This document shows positions 15,651-24,422 of a stretch of 64,000 nucleotides of DNA, piece by piece; within the stretch, counting starts at the first letter, position 1; every line of letters begins with the position of its first letter. This stretch comes from Sphingomonas sp. CBMAI 2297 (GTDB taxonomy: Bacteria > Pseudomonadota > Alphaproteobacteria > Sphingomonadales > Sphingomonadaceae): NCBI RefSeq assembly GCF_029870595.1, contig NZ_JAPDIR010000001.1:310001-374000 (forward strand). The letters are read 5' to 3'. A program made the translations under genes and the position numbers. A model generated the notes under the pieces. That model had not been told where the DNA came from, ran no database searches, and saw only the letters and a program-made list of their open reading frames with translations.

Positions 15651-18062
15651 CTAGTCAAGGCGCATCGCCTCCGCCGCGATGTCCTCGGCTTCCATCAGCA
15701 GCGCATCCTCGGTGACGCCCTGGGCGACGTTTTCGCGCCCGATCATGATGAGCACCGGCACGGCCATGGGCGAGACGCGGGGCAGATCGATGTGCAGCAT
15801 CGTGTCGGCGGCGGTGTCGAGGAGATGGCCGAGGCGGCCGACATCGGTCATGCGGGCGCGCGCATCGGCCCAGGCGGCGCGCAGCAGCAGATGGTCGGGC
15901 TCGTACTTGCGCAGCACGTCGTAGATCAGGTCGGTCGAGAACGTGACCTGGCGCCCGGTCTTCTTCCTGCCGGGATGCTGGCGCTCGACCAGCCCGCCGA
16001 TGATCGCCACTTCGCGGAAGGCGCGCTTGAGCAGCGCGGAGCCCTGCACCCATTCGACGAACTCGTGCTCGAGAATGTCCGGCGAGAAGAGCGGGCGCGG
16101 GTCCGCGATCTTCTCCAGGCCATAGACGGCGAGCGCATAGTCGTTGGCGACGAAGCCCAGCGGCTTCAGCCCCAGCGCTTCCATCCGCCGGGTGATGAGC
16201 ATGCCGAGCGACTGGTGCGCGTTCCAGCCCTCGAAGCTGTAGATCACCATGTGGTGCCGCCCCTCGTGCGGGAAGGTCTCGACGAGCAATTGGCCCGGCG
16301 CGGGGATGGCGGAGCGGCGTGCCTGCATCTCCAGCCATTCGCGGACATCGGCGGGAAAGCGCCGCCATTGCTCCCGGTCGTGGAGGAAGCGGCGGACCCG
16401 GTCGGCGAGGTTGGCGGTGATGGCGAGGCGGGCACCCATATAGGAAGGGATGCGCGCGGTTCTCGACGTGGCGCGGACGATCAGGTCGGTGGTGTCGACT
16501 CGCTCCACCTCCAGCGCCAGGCCGGCGAAGAAGAAAGTGTCGCCGGGGGAGAGGGCGGCGGCGAAATTCTCCTCGACCTTGCCGAGCCGGCGGCCGTTGC
16601 GGAAGCGCACTTCGAGCATCGGCGCCTCGACGATGATGCCCGCATTGAGCCGATGCTGCGCAACAAAGGCCGGGGTCGTGACGCGCCAGAGGCCGTCCCG
16701 GCCGAGCGTCAGCCGCTTGAACTTGTCATAGGCGCGCAGCGCGTAGCCGCCGTCGGCGATGAAGCCCAATATCGCGTCGAACGTCTCGTCGGGCAGCGCG
16801 GAATAGGGCAATGCTGCACGGATCTCCCGCAGCAATTCGCCTGCATCGAACGGAGCGGCACAGGCACAGGCCATGACGTGCTGCGCCAGCACGTCGAGCG
16901 CGCCGGGCCGGAAGACGTCCGGATCGAGTTCGCCATGCTCGACCGCGTCCAGCGCCGCCCGGGCCTCCAGATATTCGAAGCGGTTGCCGGGGACGAGCAC
17001 CGCCTCGCTCGGCTCGTCCAGCCGGTGGTTGGCGCGGCCGATGCGCTGGAGCAGGCGCGAGGATCCCTTGGGCGCGCCCATCTGGATCACGCAGTCGACA
17101 TTGCCCCAGTCGACTCCCAGGTCGAGGCTGGCGGTGGCGACCAGCGCGCGCAGCCTGCCGTCGGCCATCGCCTGCTCGGCCCGCCGGCGCGCCTCGAGGC
17201 TGAGGCTGCCATGATGGACGCCGATCGGCAGCTTCAGCTCGTTGACCTTCCACAGCTGCTGGAAGACCAGCTCGGCCAGGCCCCGGGTGTTGCAGAAGAC
17301 GATGGTCGTCCCGTGCGTCTCGATCTCCGCCATCACCTGGGGAATCGCATAGACGCCCGAATGGCCGGCCCAGGGCACCTTGTCCTCGGGAAGCAGGATG
17401 GCGATGTTCGGCTCGGCGCCCTTCTCGCCCTCGACCAGGGTGACGCTGCCGATATCGCCATGCGGGGCGAGCCAGGCGCGATAGCCGTCCGGATCCGCCA
17501 CCGTCGCCGAGAGCGCGACGCGGCGCAGGCCGGGGGCGAAGCGCTGGAGGCGGGCGAGCGCGAGGGCGAGCAGGTCGCCGCGCTTGCCGGTGGCGAAGGC
17601 ATGGACTTCGTCGATGACCACCGTCCTGAGCCCGGCGAACATGGTCAGGCTGTCCTCATAGGAGAGCAGCAGGCTGAGCGATTCGGGCGTGGTGAGCAGG
17701 ATCTGGGGCGGACGGGCGCGCTGGCGGACCTTGCGATCCCAGGGCGTGTCGCCCGTGCGCGTCTCGACCCGGATGGGGATGCCCATTTCCTCGATCGGGG
17801 CGAGCAGGTTGCGCTGCACGTCCACCGCCAGCGCCTTAAGGGGCGAGATGTAGAGCGTGTGCAGGCCGTCGGCCGGCGCCTCGATCAGCTCGGCCAGGCT
17901 GGGCAGGAAGCCCGCCAGCGTCTTGCCCGCGCCGGTGGGGGCGACGAGCAGCGCATGCTCGCCCCGGCGGCCGGCGGCGAGCATCTCGAGCTGGTGCCGG
18001 CGCGGCGCCCAGCCGCGCGCGGCGAACCAGTCCGACAGGATCGAGGGGAGAGTGGCGTCCAT
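15651..18062 (-). CDS. Lhr-Core DEXH helicase (DNA ligase-associated)
   Basis: ATP-dependent 3'-5' helicase of the ligase-associated DEXH type (TIGR04121), 803 aa, the normal length. Walker A is APTGAGKT near residue 43; the DEVH box is VVIDEVHAF near residue 150; motif VI is LLQRIGRANHR near residue 345. The Lhr-type winged-helix and C-terminal core follow. In many bacteria this gene sits in one cassette with a metallophosphoesterase, an MBL-fold exonuclease and an ATP-dependent ligase. Here the exonuclease is divergent nearby and the ligase 13 kb away. It starts 11 bp after the 221-aa gene. Confidence 0.94.
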   Translation of the reverse strand: MDATLPSILSDWFAARGWAPRRHQLEMLAAGRRGEHALLVAPTGAGKTLAGFLPSLAELIEAPADGLHTLYISPLKALAVDVQRNLLAPIEEMGIPIRVETRTGDTPWDRKVRQRARPPQILLTTPESLSLLLSYEDSLTMFAGLRTVVIDEVHAFATGKRGDLLALALARLQRFAPGLRRVALSATVADPDGYRAWLAPHGDIGSVTLVEGEKGAEPNIAILLPEDKVPWAGHSGVYAIPQVMAEIETHGTTIVFCNTRGLAELVFQQLWKVNELKLPIGVHHGSLSLEARRRAEQAMADGRLRALVATASLDLGVDWGNVDCVIQMGAPKGSSRLLQRIGRANHRLDEPSEAVLVPGNRFEYLEARAALDAVEHGELDPDVFRPGALDVLAQHVMACACAAPFDAGELLREIRAALPYSALPDETFDAILGFIADGGYALRAYDKFKRLTLGRDGLWRVTTPAFVAQHRLNAGIIVEAPMLEVRFRNGRRLGKVEENFAAALSPGDTFFFAGLALEVERVDTTDLIVRATSRTARIPSYMGARLAITANLADRVRRFLHDREQWRRFPADVREWLEMQARRSAIPAPGQLLVETFPHEGRHHMVIYSFEGWNAHQSLGMLITRRMEALGLKPLGFVANDYALAVYGLEKIADPRPLFSPDILEHEFVEWVQGSALLKRAFREVAIIGGLVERQHPGRKKTGRQVTFSTDLIYDVLRKYEPDHLLLRAAWADARARMTDVGRLGHLLDTAADTMLHIDLPRVSPMAVPVLIMIGRENVAQGVTEDALLMEAEDIAAEAMRLD

Positions 18063-18073
18063 GCGATGGCGGG

Positions 18074-18739
18074 TCAGGGAGCCGGCGGCGCGCCCTTGGA
18101 CCGGACGACCAGCGCGGGCGGCGCGTCTCCCGCCACCGCCAGCCTGGCCCGCTGGCCGCCGTCGCGATCCTCGAGCTCGAGCCAGGCCGTGTCGCCGCGC
18201 GTGCCCAGCCGCACGCCTTCGGCATATTTGCCGAGCGGATTGGCGTAGTTGACCGTGAAGCCGGCGAAGCCGCTCTGCTCGTTGACGATCATCGCCACCG
18301 CGTCGCCGCCCGACCGGTCGAGCGCGATCACGCCGCGGCCATTGTCGAGCCAGCTCATCGCGCCGCGCTCCGATCCGGCGGCGTCGTGCAGGACCAGGCC
18401 ATAGGCGCCCGCCACGCGCGGATAGCTCTTGCCGGCCAGCCGGGGATCGGGCTCCTCGCCCAGGATCACCCGGTCGCGCCCATCGGGGCCGAGCACCACG
18501 ATGGAAGCGGTCTGCCCGTCGGCGCGCTCGCGCCCCTCGGCCGGTGGCGGCGCGCCGATCAGGATGCGCGGCTTGCCGGCGGCATCGACCACCCGGATCG
18601 CCCGCGCCTCGATCACCCCGGCCGGCGCGGCGGCGGCGATGACGAGGCCGGCGGCCCCGATCCCGGCCATGGCGAACAGCGCGATGCGCTGGCGGCGAAG
18701 CTGCGTCTCGAGCCGGGCGATGCGTGCCGTGCTGTCCAT
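18074..18739 (-). CDS. Uncharacterised membrane-anchored protein upstream of the helicase
   Basis: I do not recognise a characterised family. The 221-aa protein has a short coiled N-terminus (STARIARLETQLRRQRIA), one TM helix (about residues 20-42) and then a beta-rich domain. That domain has repeated turns of the RVVDAAGKPRILIG and VLGPDGRDRVILGE kind, each a D-x-G-x-x-R-hydrophobic strand pair. AGGAAGAGGA precedes the ATG. It ends 11 bp before the helicase start in the same direction, so the two are probably co-transcribed. The main domain probably faces the periplasm, which makes a direct role with a cytosolic helicase doubtful. Confidence 0.75.
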   Translation of the reverse strand: MDSTARIARLETQLRRQRIALFAMAGIGAAGLVIAAAAPAGVIEARAIRVVDAAGKPRILIGAPPPAEGRERADGQTASIVVLGPDGRDRVILGEEPDPRLAGKSYPRVAGAYGLVLHDAAGSERGAMSWLDNGRGVIALDRSGGDAVAMIVNEQSGFAGFTVNYANPLGKYAEGVRLGTRGDTAWLELEDRDGGQRARLAVAGDAPPALVVRSKGAPPAP

Positions 18740-18826
18740 TTCCTCTTCCTTTCCCGGTGCAAAGCGAAGGATCGTCCATTCCGATCCGATTGGAACCCGC
18801 GCGCCGCCCAGCCATATATAGGGACG

Positions 18827-19822
18827 ATGGCATTGGGCAGCTGGATCGAGCCGCGTCCCGCGGGCATCTATATTCCGGCGGCGGACGCGTGGATCGATCC
18901 GTCGCAGCCGGTGGCGCGCGCGCTGGTGACGCATGGCCATGCCGATCATGCCCGGGGCGGGCACGGCGCGGTATGGGCGACGCCGCAGACGCTGGCGATC
19001 ATGGCGGCGCGCTACGGGCCGCAGAACGGCCGGCCGGTCGATTATGGCGAGCCGATCACCATGCACGGCATCGATATCCGCTTCGTGCCCGCCGGCCATG
19101 TCCTCGGTTCCGCCCAGATCGTGCTCGAGCATCGCGGCGAGCGGATCGTCGTCTCGGGCGACTACAAGCGCCGCGAGGATCCGACCTGCGCGCCCTTCGA
19201 GCCGGTGCCCTGCGACGTGTTCGTCACCGAGGCCACGTTCGGCCTGCCCGTGTTCCGCCATCCCGAGACGCATGACGAGCTCGACAAGCTGCTCGCGGCG
19301 CTGCGCGCCAATCCGGAGCGCTGCGTGCTGGTCGGCGCCTATGCGCTGGGCAAGGCGCAGCGCGTGATCCGCGAGCTGCGGGTGATGGGGTTCGACGATC
19401 CCGTCTATCTCCACGGCGCGCTCCAGCGGCTCTGCGACCTCTATGTCGAGCAGGGTATCGCGCTGGGCGCGCTGCGCCCCGCCACCGGAGTGCCGAAGGC
19501 CGAGCTGCGGGGGCGGCTGGTCCTGTGCCCGCCGGGCGCGCTCAACGATCGCTGGTCGCGCCGGCTGCCCGATCCGATCACCGCGATGGCGTCCGGCTGG
19601 ATGCGCATCCGCCAGCGCGCCCGGCAGCGGGGCGTCGAGCTGCCGCTGATCCTGTCCGATCACGCCGATTGGGACGAGCTGACCCGCACCATCGCGGAAC
19701 TGGAGCCGCGCGAAGTGTGGGTGACCCATGGCCGCGAGGACGCGCTCGTCCATTGGTGCCGCCTCCACCAGATCAAGGCGCGCGCGCTCGATCTCGCCGG
19801 GTTCGAGGACGAGGACGATTGA
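18827..19822 (+). CDS. Ligase-associated MBL-fold DNA exonuclease
   Basis: Manganese-dependent nuclease of the ligase-associated exonuclease family (TIGR04122), 331 aa. The metallo-beta-lactamase motif HGHADH lies near residue 37; further ligands are in PAGHVLGSAQ, SGDYKRRED and the C-terminal SDHADWDEL and THGRED. This is the SNM1/CPSF-like branch that acts on DNA ends. It is transcribed away from the 221-aa gene and helicase; 87 bp separate the two starts, so a shared divergent promoter region is likely. Confidence 0.93.
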   Translation: MALGSWIEPRPAGIYIPAADAWIDPSQPVARALVTHGHADHARGGHGAVWATPQTLAIMAARYGPQNGRPVDYGEPITMHGIDIRFVPAGHVLGSAQIVLEHRGERIVVSGDYKRREDPTCAPFEPVPCDVFVTEATFGLPVFRHPETHDELDKLLAALRANPERCVLVGAYALGKAQRVIRELRVMGFDDPVYLHGALQRLCDLYVEQGIALGALRPATGVPKAELRGRLVLCPPGALNDRWSRRLPDPITAMASGWMRIRQRARQRGVELPLILSDHADWDELTRTIAELEPREVWVTHGREDALVHWCRLHQIKARALDLAGFEDEDD

Positions 19823-19940
19823 TCCAGCCCATCGCGGCGGAAATGTTGAATCCCTTGATGCTCGCCGGCGACGATTGCCGCGAAAGGCCATGAAGGTCAC
19901 GCCGGTGCGCGGCGTCGCGCCGGTGGCCGCGCACCATGCT

Positions 19941-20035
19941 CGCGCGCGACCGATCCTGTTTTTCCAACGAAACGAAAGAGCGGCGGGACGCTGCCCGGCC
20001 GATCGAGAAGAACAGGCGAAGCCCTACATTGCAAG
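19941..20035 (+). other. 95-bp conserved element, copy B
   Basis: Shares with copy A the blocks CGAAAGAGCGG (about 19973-19983) and CAGGCGAA-GC-CCTACATTGCAAG (20013-20035) at the same spacing, plus a weaker match in the GATCCTGTTTTTCC part. The middle 30 bases have diverged. It lies about 120 bp downstream of the exonuclease gene, in the same orientation, and ends eight bases before the stop of the convergent small gene. The rest of 19823-20042 shows nothing I can name. Confidence 0.5.
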
Positions 20036-20042
20036 CGGCCGC

Positions 20043-20429
20043 TCAGGCGGCGGCGCGATCCGCGCCGGCGAACAGCCAGGCCTCGGCCGCCCAGGGATCG
20101 TCGAAGCAGCGCGCGGTGCGCCGGTCGAGCGCGCGCTGGAGCTGGGTGCGCGCCAGCGTCCGGCCGATCACGAAGGCGAGCCGGCGCGAGCGATAGGCGG
20201 GATCGGCGAGCATCGCGCGGAACATCTCGACGCTTTCCTGCGCCTGGATCTTCATCTCGCGCAGGTCGTTGAGCGTCAGGTGCCGGTTGGGGCCGCAGCT
20301 GAGCGTGGCATGCGCCTGCGCGCGCGCGGCGAGAAAGGCGTCGATATCGCCGGAGGTGAAGAAGCCGCCCATCCGGATGCGGACGAGATCGCGATCGGGT
20401 TCGACGTCGATGGTGAAATCGGCAGACAT
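20043..20429 (-). CDS. Small STAS/SpoIIAA-like protein
   Basis: A 128-aa protein of unknown function. Alternating beta and alpha segments (FTIDVEPDRDLVRIRMGGFF, then LTLNDLREMKIQAQESVEMF) and the late RRLAFVIGRTLARTQLQRAL stretch resemble the SpoIIAA/STAS-like fold of small cytosolic proteins. No catalytic motif is evident. It stands alone between the exonuclease and the phosphatase-family gene. The fold call is weak. Confidence 0.65.
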   Translation of the reverse strand: MSADFTIDVEPDRDLVRIRMGGFFTSGDIDAFLAARAQAHATLSCGPNRHLTLNDLREMKIQAQESVEMFRAMLADPAYRSRRLAFVIGRTLARTQLQRALDRRTARCFDDPWAAEAWLFAGADRAAA

Positions 20430-20465
20430 GGAATCGGCGATAGCGCCGACCGGCCTACCAAAATC

Positions 20466-21305
20466 CTAAGGGCGTTCCTTCCCCTGCCAGTCGAGCGTCG
20501 CGACCACGGGAAAATGATCCGAGGGATAGAGCGCGCCGCGATGCGCATCGATCGTCCGATAGCCGCGTACCGCGAAGCCCCGCGTCAGGATCCAGTCGAT
20601 CCGATGGTCGGGCACGCCCTTGAAGCCGTGAAAGGTCGCCATGGGGCCCAGCGGCTTCGCCACCGCATCGCGGGCATCGGCCAGCACTTCGCCCAGCAGC
20701 GCATGCGGTGCCGAATCGGGGCCGGTGTTGAAATCGCCGGTGAGCACCACCGGCACGCCCGGGGCCAGGGCGGCGATGCGCTTGCGGAGCAGGGCGGCGC
20801 ATTTCTCCCGCGCGGCGGCATCTTCCGCCCGATAGGGGAAATGGGTGTTGAGCAGGTAGAAGCGCCTGCCCGAGCGCGTCTCGAACAGGCCCCAGGTGAC
20901 CATGCGCGGAAACAGATTGCCCCAGCTGATGCTGGCGACCTGTTCGGGCGTGTCCGACAGCCAGAAATCGCCCCGCTCGACCAGCTTCAGCCGGTCGCGG
21001 CGATAGAAGACGCCCATATGCTCGTCGGCATGGCCGCCGCGCCGGTCGATGCCGAACCAGCTGTATCGGGGCAGCTTCGCGGCGAGGTAGTCGCCCTGGA
21101 TCTGGAACAGCTCCTGCGTGCCGATCACGTCGGGATCGGCCGCGGCGATCGTCTCGACGAAAAGGTCGCGGCGATTCTCCCAGACGTTCGCGCCGTCCGA
21201 AGGCGAAGGCAGGCGGACGTTGAAGCTCATCACGACGAGCTCCTCCCGGGCCGGTGCCGTCGCCGGTGCGACCAGGGCCAGCAGCAATGCGAGAAAACGG
21301 ATCAA
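20466..21305 (-). CDS. Secreted endonuclease/exonuclease/phosphatase family protein
   Basis: Metal-dependent phosphohydrolase of the DNase I/EEP superfamily, 279 aa, with a signal peptide (IRFLALLLALVAPATAPA). Family motifs are present in order: MSFNVRLP (Asn), GTQELFQIQ (metal Glu), LTGDFNTGPDS (Asp and Asn), DHRIDWIL and the final YPSDHFPVVATL (Asp-His). It resembles periplasmic EEP proteins whose substrates are phosphodiesters or sugar phosphates. Its start overlaps the rpoN stop by four bases (ATGA), so it is coupled to rpoN. Confidence 0.9.
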   Translation of the reverse strand: MIRFLALLLALVAPATAPAREELVVMSFNVRLPSPSDGANVWENRRDLFVETIAAADPDVIGTQELFQIQGDYLAAKLPRYSWFGIDRRGGHADEHMGVFYRRDRLKLVERGDFWLSDTPEQVASISWGNLFPRMVTWGLFETRSGRRFYLLNTHFPYRAEDAAAREKCAALLRKRIAALAPGVPVVLTGDFNTGPDSAPHALLGEVLADARDAVAKPLGPMATFHGFKGVPDHRIDWILTRGFAVRGYRTIDAHRGALYPSDHFPVVATLDWQGKERP

Positions 21306-22837
21306 CCCACGCCCTCCAATGCCTTTTGCCGGCGGCGCTGCACCGAGCTGCCGATCCCCATCGCCTCGCGATATTTGGCGACGGTGCGCCGGGCGATGTC
21401 GAAGCCCTTGGCGTTGAGCAGCTCGACCAGCGTGTCGTCCGACAGGATCTTGCGGGGATCCTCGGCCTGGATCAGCGCGCGGATCGCGTTCTTCACCGCC
21501 TCGGCCGAGACCGCGTCGCCGCCATCGGCGGACTGGATCGCCGAGGTGAAGAAATATTTGAGCTCGAACAGCCCGCGCGCGCAGCTGAGATATTTGTTCG
21601 AGGTGACGCGGCTCACCGTCGATTCGTGCATCTCGATCGCCTCGGCGACCTGGCGCAGCGTCATCGGCTTCAGATGCGCGACGCCCTTCAGGAAGAAGGC
21701 CTCCTGCTGCTTCACGATCTCGCTGGCGACCTTGATGATCGTGCGCTGGCGCTGGTCGAGCGCCTTTACCAGCCAGTTGGCGCTGGCCAGCATGTCCGAC
21801 AGCCAGGCCTTGCTCGCCTTGTCCTGGGGCCCCGCCGAGACTTCCGCATAATAAGCGCGGTTGACGAGCAGCCTGGGCAGGGTGGCGGCGTTGATCTCAA
21901 CCGCCCAGCCGGCGCCGCGCCGGGCGACGAAGATGTCCGGCGTCACCGCGAGCGTCGGCTCCCCGCCATAGCGGCAGCCCGGCTTGGGATCATAGCCGCG
22001 CAGCTCGCGGATCATGTCCGCCAGATCCTCGTCGTCGACGTCGCAGATGCGCTTGAGCCGGGTGAGGTCGCCGCGCGCGACCAGATCGAGATTGTCGATC
22101 AGCCGCGCCATGCAGGGATCGTAGCGATCGGCTTCCTTCGCCTGCAGCGCGAGGCATTCGGCAAGGTTGCGGGCGCCGACGCCGGTGGGATCGAAGGTCT
22201 GGATCGTCGCGAGCACCGCTTCCACCCGGGCAAGCGGCACGTTCAGCCGATTGGCGATGTCGAGCAGCGCCGCGGTGAGATAGCCCGCCTCGTCGATCTG
22301 GTCGATCAGGTGCGCCGCGATGAACAGGTCGCGGCCGGCCACGCTCGTGCCGGCCTGCGCCATCAGGTGATCGGCCAGGCTGAGGTCGGGGCTGCCGAGA
22401 TTGTCGAAATCCGGCCCGTCCTCGGGCGCGGCGCCGCCGCTGCCGCCGGAGAGGCCCAGGCTGCCGTCCAGCCCGCCGCCCGCGCCGATCGTGTCGCTGC
22501 CGCTGTCGTGGTGGAAGGTCTCGGCGGCGAAATCCACGTCGAGCGCGGCTTCGCCCGCCGCGTCGCCGCCGCCGGCGATCAGCTCGCTGGCATCCGCCGG
22601 GCCGTCGCGCTCCGCCTGGTCGCGGTCGGGTTCGGGGGGCTCGGCGGATTCGCCGCCCCGCTCGTCATCGCCCCCGGTGCCGCCGCTCTCGAGCAGCGGG
22701 TTCTTCTCCAGCTCCTCGGCGATGAAAGTCTCGATCTCGAGATTGGAGAGCGCCAGCAGCTTGATCGCCTGCTGGAGCTGCGGCGTCATCACCAGCGATT
22801 GCGACTGGCGCAGGTCGAGGCGAGGCGCGAGGCTCAT
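21302..22837 (-). CDS. rpoN: RNA polymerase sigma-54 factor
   Basis: Alternative sigma factor used with AAA+ activators, 511 aa. Region I is Gln/Leu-rich (LDLRQSQSLVMTPQLQQAI) and contacts the activator. Region II (about residues 50-150) is acidic and low in complexity. The core-binding and DNA-binding parts follow, and the RpoN box ARRTVAKYRE lies near residue 490. It sits downstream of lptB, as is usual in proteobacteria, and is followed by the EEP gene in overlap. Confidence 0.97.
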   Translation of the reverse strand: MSLAPRLDLRQSQSLVMTPQLQQAIKLLALSNLEIETFIAEELEKNPLLESGGTGGDDERGGESAEPPEPDRDQAERDGPADASELIAGGGDAAGEAALDVDFAAETFHHDSGSDTIGAGGGLDGSLGLSGGSGGAAPEDGPDFDNLGSPDLSLADHLMAQAGTSVAGRDLFIAAHLIDQIDEAGYLTAALLDIANRLNVPLARVEAVLATIQTFDPTGVGARNLAECLALQAKEADRYDPCMARLIDNLDLVARGDLTRLKRICDVDDEDLADMIRELRGYDPKPGCRYGGEPTLAVTPDIFVARRGAGWAVEINAATLPRLLVNRAYYAEVSAGPQDKASKAWLSDMLASANWLVKALDQRQRTIIKVASEIVKQQEAFFLKGVAHLKPMTLRQVAEAIEMHESTVSRVTSNKYLSCARGLFELKYFFTSAIQSADGGDAVSAEAVKNAIRALIQAEDPRKILSDDTLVELLNAKGFDIARRTVAKYREAMGIGSSVQRRRQKALEGVG

Positions 22838-22899
22838 GCCAAGGCCGCCGCCCCGGCGACTCCGGGATGACGGCTATGAGAGGCGCCGTCTTCCATGGC

Positions 22900-23676
22900 C
22901 TACAGCTCGAAGCTCTCGCCGAGATAGAGGCGGCGGACATTCTCGTCCTTGACCAGATCGGCGGGCGCGCCGGCGAACAGCACGCGGCCGTCATAGATGA
23001 TGTAGCCGCGGTCGACGATGTCGAGCGTCTCGCGGACATTGTGGTCGGTGATCAGCACGCCGATGCCGCGCTGCTTGAGCTGGATGATCAGGTCGCGAAT
23101 GTCGGAGATCGAGATCGGGTCGATGCCGGCGAACGGCTCGTCGAGCAGGATGATCGTCGGGTCCGCCGCCAGCGCGCGGGCGATCTCGGCGCGGCGGCGC
23201 TCGCCGCCGGACAGCGCCATGGCCGGCGCGGCGCGCAGCCGGGTGAGGCCGAACTCCTCGAGCAGCTCGTCGAGCCGGCGCTTGCGCGCTTCCTTGTCGG
23301 GCTCGGACAGTTCCAGCACGGCGAGGATGTTGCCCTCCACCGTCAGGCCGCGGAAGATCGACGTTTCCTGGGGCAGATAGCCCAGGCCCAGGATGGCGCG
23401 GCGATACATGGGCAGGCGCGTGATGTCCTCGCCGTCGAGCATGATGCGGCCGCTGTCGGGCTTCACCAGCCCCATCACCGAATAGAAGCAGGTGGTCTTG
23501 CCGGCGCCATTGGGGCCGAGCAGCCCGACCACCTCGCCCCGGCCGACCGAGACCGACACGTCGGTCAGGACCACGCGCTTGTCATAGGACTTGGCGATCG
23601 AGACGACCGCGAGGCCCTTGTCGGGCAGCGGCGCGGGATCCGCGACGGGGGTTTCGAGAGTGGCGACGTCGGTCAT
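22900..23676 (-). CDS. lptB: LPS export ABC transporter ATP-binding protein
   Basis: ATPase of the LptB2FGC machine that extracts LPS from the inner membrane. Walker A is GPNGAGKTT near residue 52; the signature is LSGGERRR; Walker B is IILLDEPFAGIDP; the switch His is in ITDHNVRETL. The 258-aa length is normal. I chose the ATG at 23676 because AGGGA lies at good spacing; an ATG five codons upstream has no such site. The partners lptA and lptC lie just upstream. Confidence 0.96.
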   Translation of the reverse strand: MTDVATLETPVADPAPLPDKGLAVVSIAKSYDKRVVLTDVSVSVGRGEVVGLLGPNGAGKTTCFYSVMGLVKPDSGRIMLDGEDITRLPMYRRAILGLGYLPQETSIFRGLTVEGNILAVLELSEPDKEARKRRLDELLEEFGLTRLRAAPAMALSGGERRRAEIARALAADPTIILLDEPFAGIDPISISDIRDLIIQLKQRGIGVLITDHNVRETLDIVDRGYIIYDGRVLFAGAPADLVKDENVRRLYLGESFEL

Positions 23677-23803
23677 ACTCGGTCCCTGCATAAGCGGGTT
23701 CGCATTGCCGGCGGGGTGTTCCCTCCGGCGGTTTGGCAGGATTCCTGCATGAACTGGGCCGGGAAGGGAAGGGGCCGCGCGGCGTGGCGTGGAAAAAGGG
23801 CGA

Positions 23804-24421
23804 CTACTGCTTCGGCGCCGGCGTGGCCGCGGGCGCCGGCGTGGCGGCGGGCGTCGGCGTGGCGGCCGGGGCATTGGCGCGCTTGGGCACCGAGAACCGG
23901 CCGGTGACGCGGCCGCCGCGGCTCTGCACGCCGGGCGTGCCCGGCACGGCCGTCGAGCCGCCGACGCCCGAGCCGTCGATCGTCGCGCGGCCGGTGTCGA
24001 GGTTGATCACCAGGCGGCCGCCCGAGACGGTGTTGGTCCCCTGCTTCAGCGTGACGCCGCCGACCATGGTGATGATCCGCTTGGTGACGTCGTACACCGC
24101 GAACTGGCCGGTCGCGCGCTGATCGGGCCGAGTGACGGTGACGCCGCCGGCCGCGTCGAGCCGCGAGACCTCGGGCGAGCCGTCGGTGATCTGGCCGGTA
24201 TAGGCGACGGTGACGCGCGCCGCCTCGAGCATCATCTCGGCCTGGCGGATCTGCACGCTGCCGCTGAACAGCACGCGATTGGCCTTGTCCTGCAGCTCCA
24301 TGTGCTGGGCGTTGAAGTCGATCGGCGCGTTGCTGTCGTGGCGCTGCTGCGCAGCCGCGGGCGCCGACGCGGCGAGCGCCAGCGAGAAGCCGATCGGAAG
24401 CAGGGCAGTCGCACGGATCAT
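23804..24421 (-). CDS. lptA: LptA/OstA periplasmic LPS transport protein
   Basis: Builds the periplasmic bridge for LPS. The 205-aa protein has a signal peptide (about residues 1-24) and an OstA-type beta-jellyroll (NAPIDFNAQHMELQDKAN onward, with the VYDVTKRIITMVGGV segment). The C-terminal tail is a short Ala-Thr-Pro repeat (ATPTPAATPAPAATPAP), likely flexible. The ATG follows the lptC stop by one base. The 127 bp between lptA and lptB hold nothing obvious. Confidence 0.93.
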   Translation of the reverse strand: MIRATALLPIGFSLALAASAPAAAQQRHDSNAPIDFNAQHMELQDKANRVLFSGSVQIRQAEMMLEAARVTVAYTGQITDGSPEVSRLDAAGGVTVTRPDQRATGQFAVYDVTKRIITMVGGVTLKQGTNTVSGGRLVINLDTGRATIDGSGVGGSTAVPGTPGVQSRGGRVTGRFSVPKRANAPAATPTPAATPAPAATPAPKQ

Positions 24422-24422
24422 G

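Noticed and set aside
15396-18248. A 950-codon plus-strand frame opposite the helicase
   Set aside because: It mirrors the helicase gene, is rich in Gln/Arg/Gly and shows no domain; the minus strand has a complete helicase.
22900-23874. Longer LptB with an Arg/Pro-rich N-terminal extension
   Set aside because: The extension is antisense to the lptA tail repeat region and has no family support; the ATG at 23676 with AGGGA is better.
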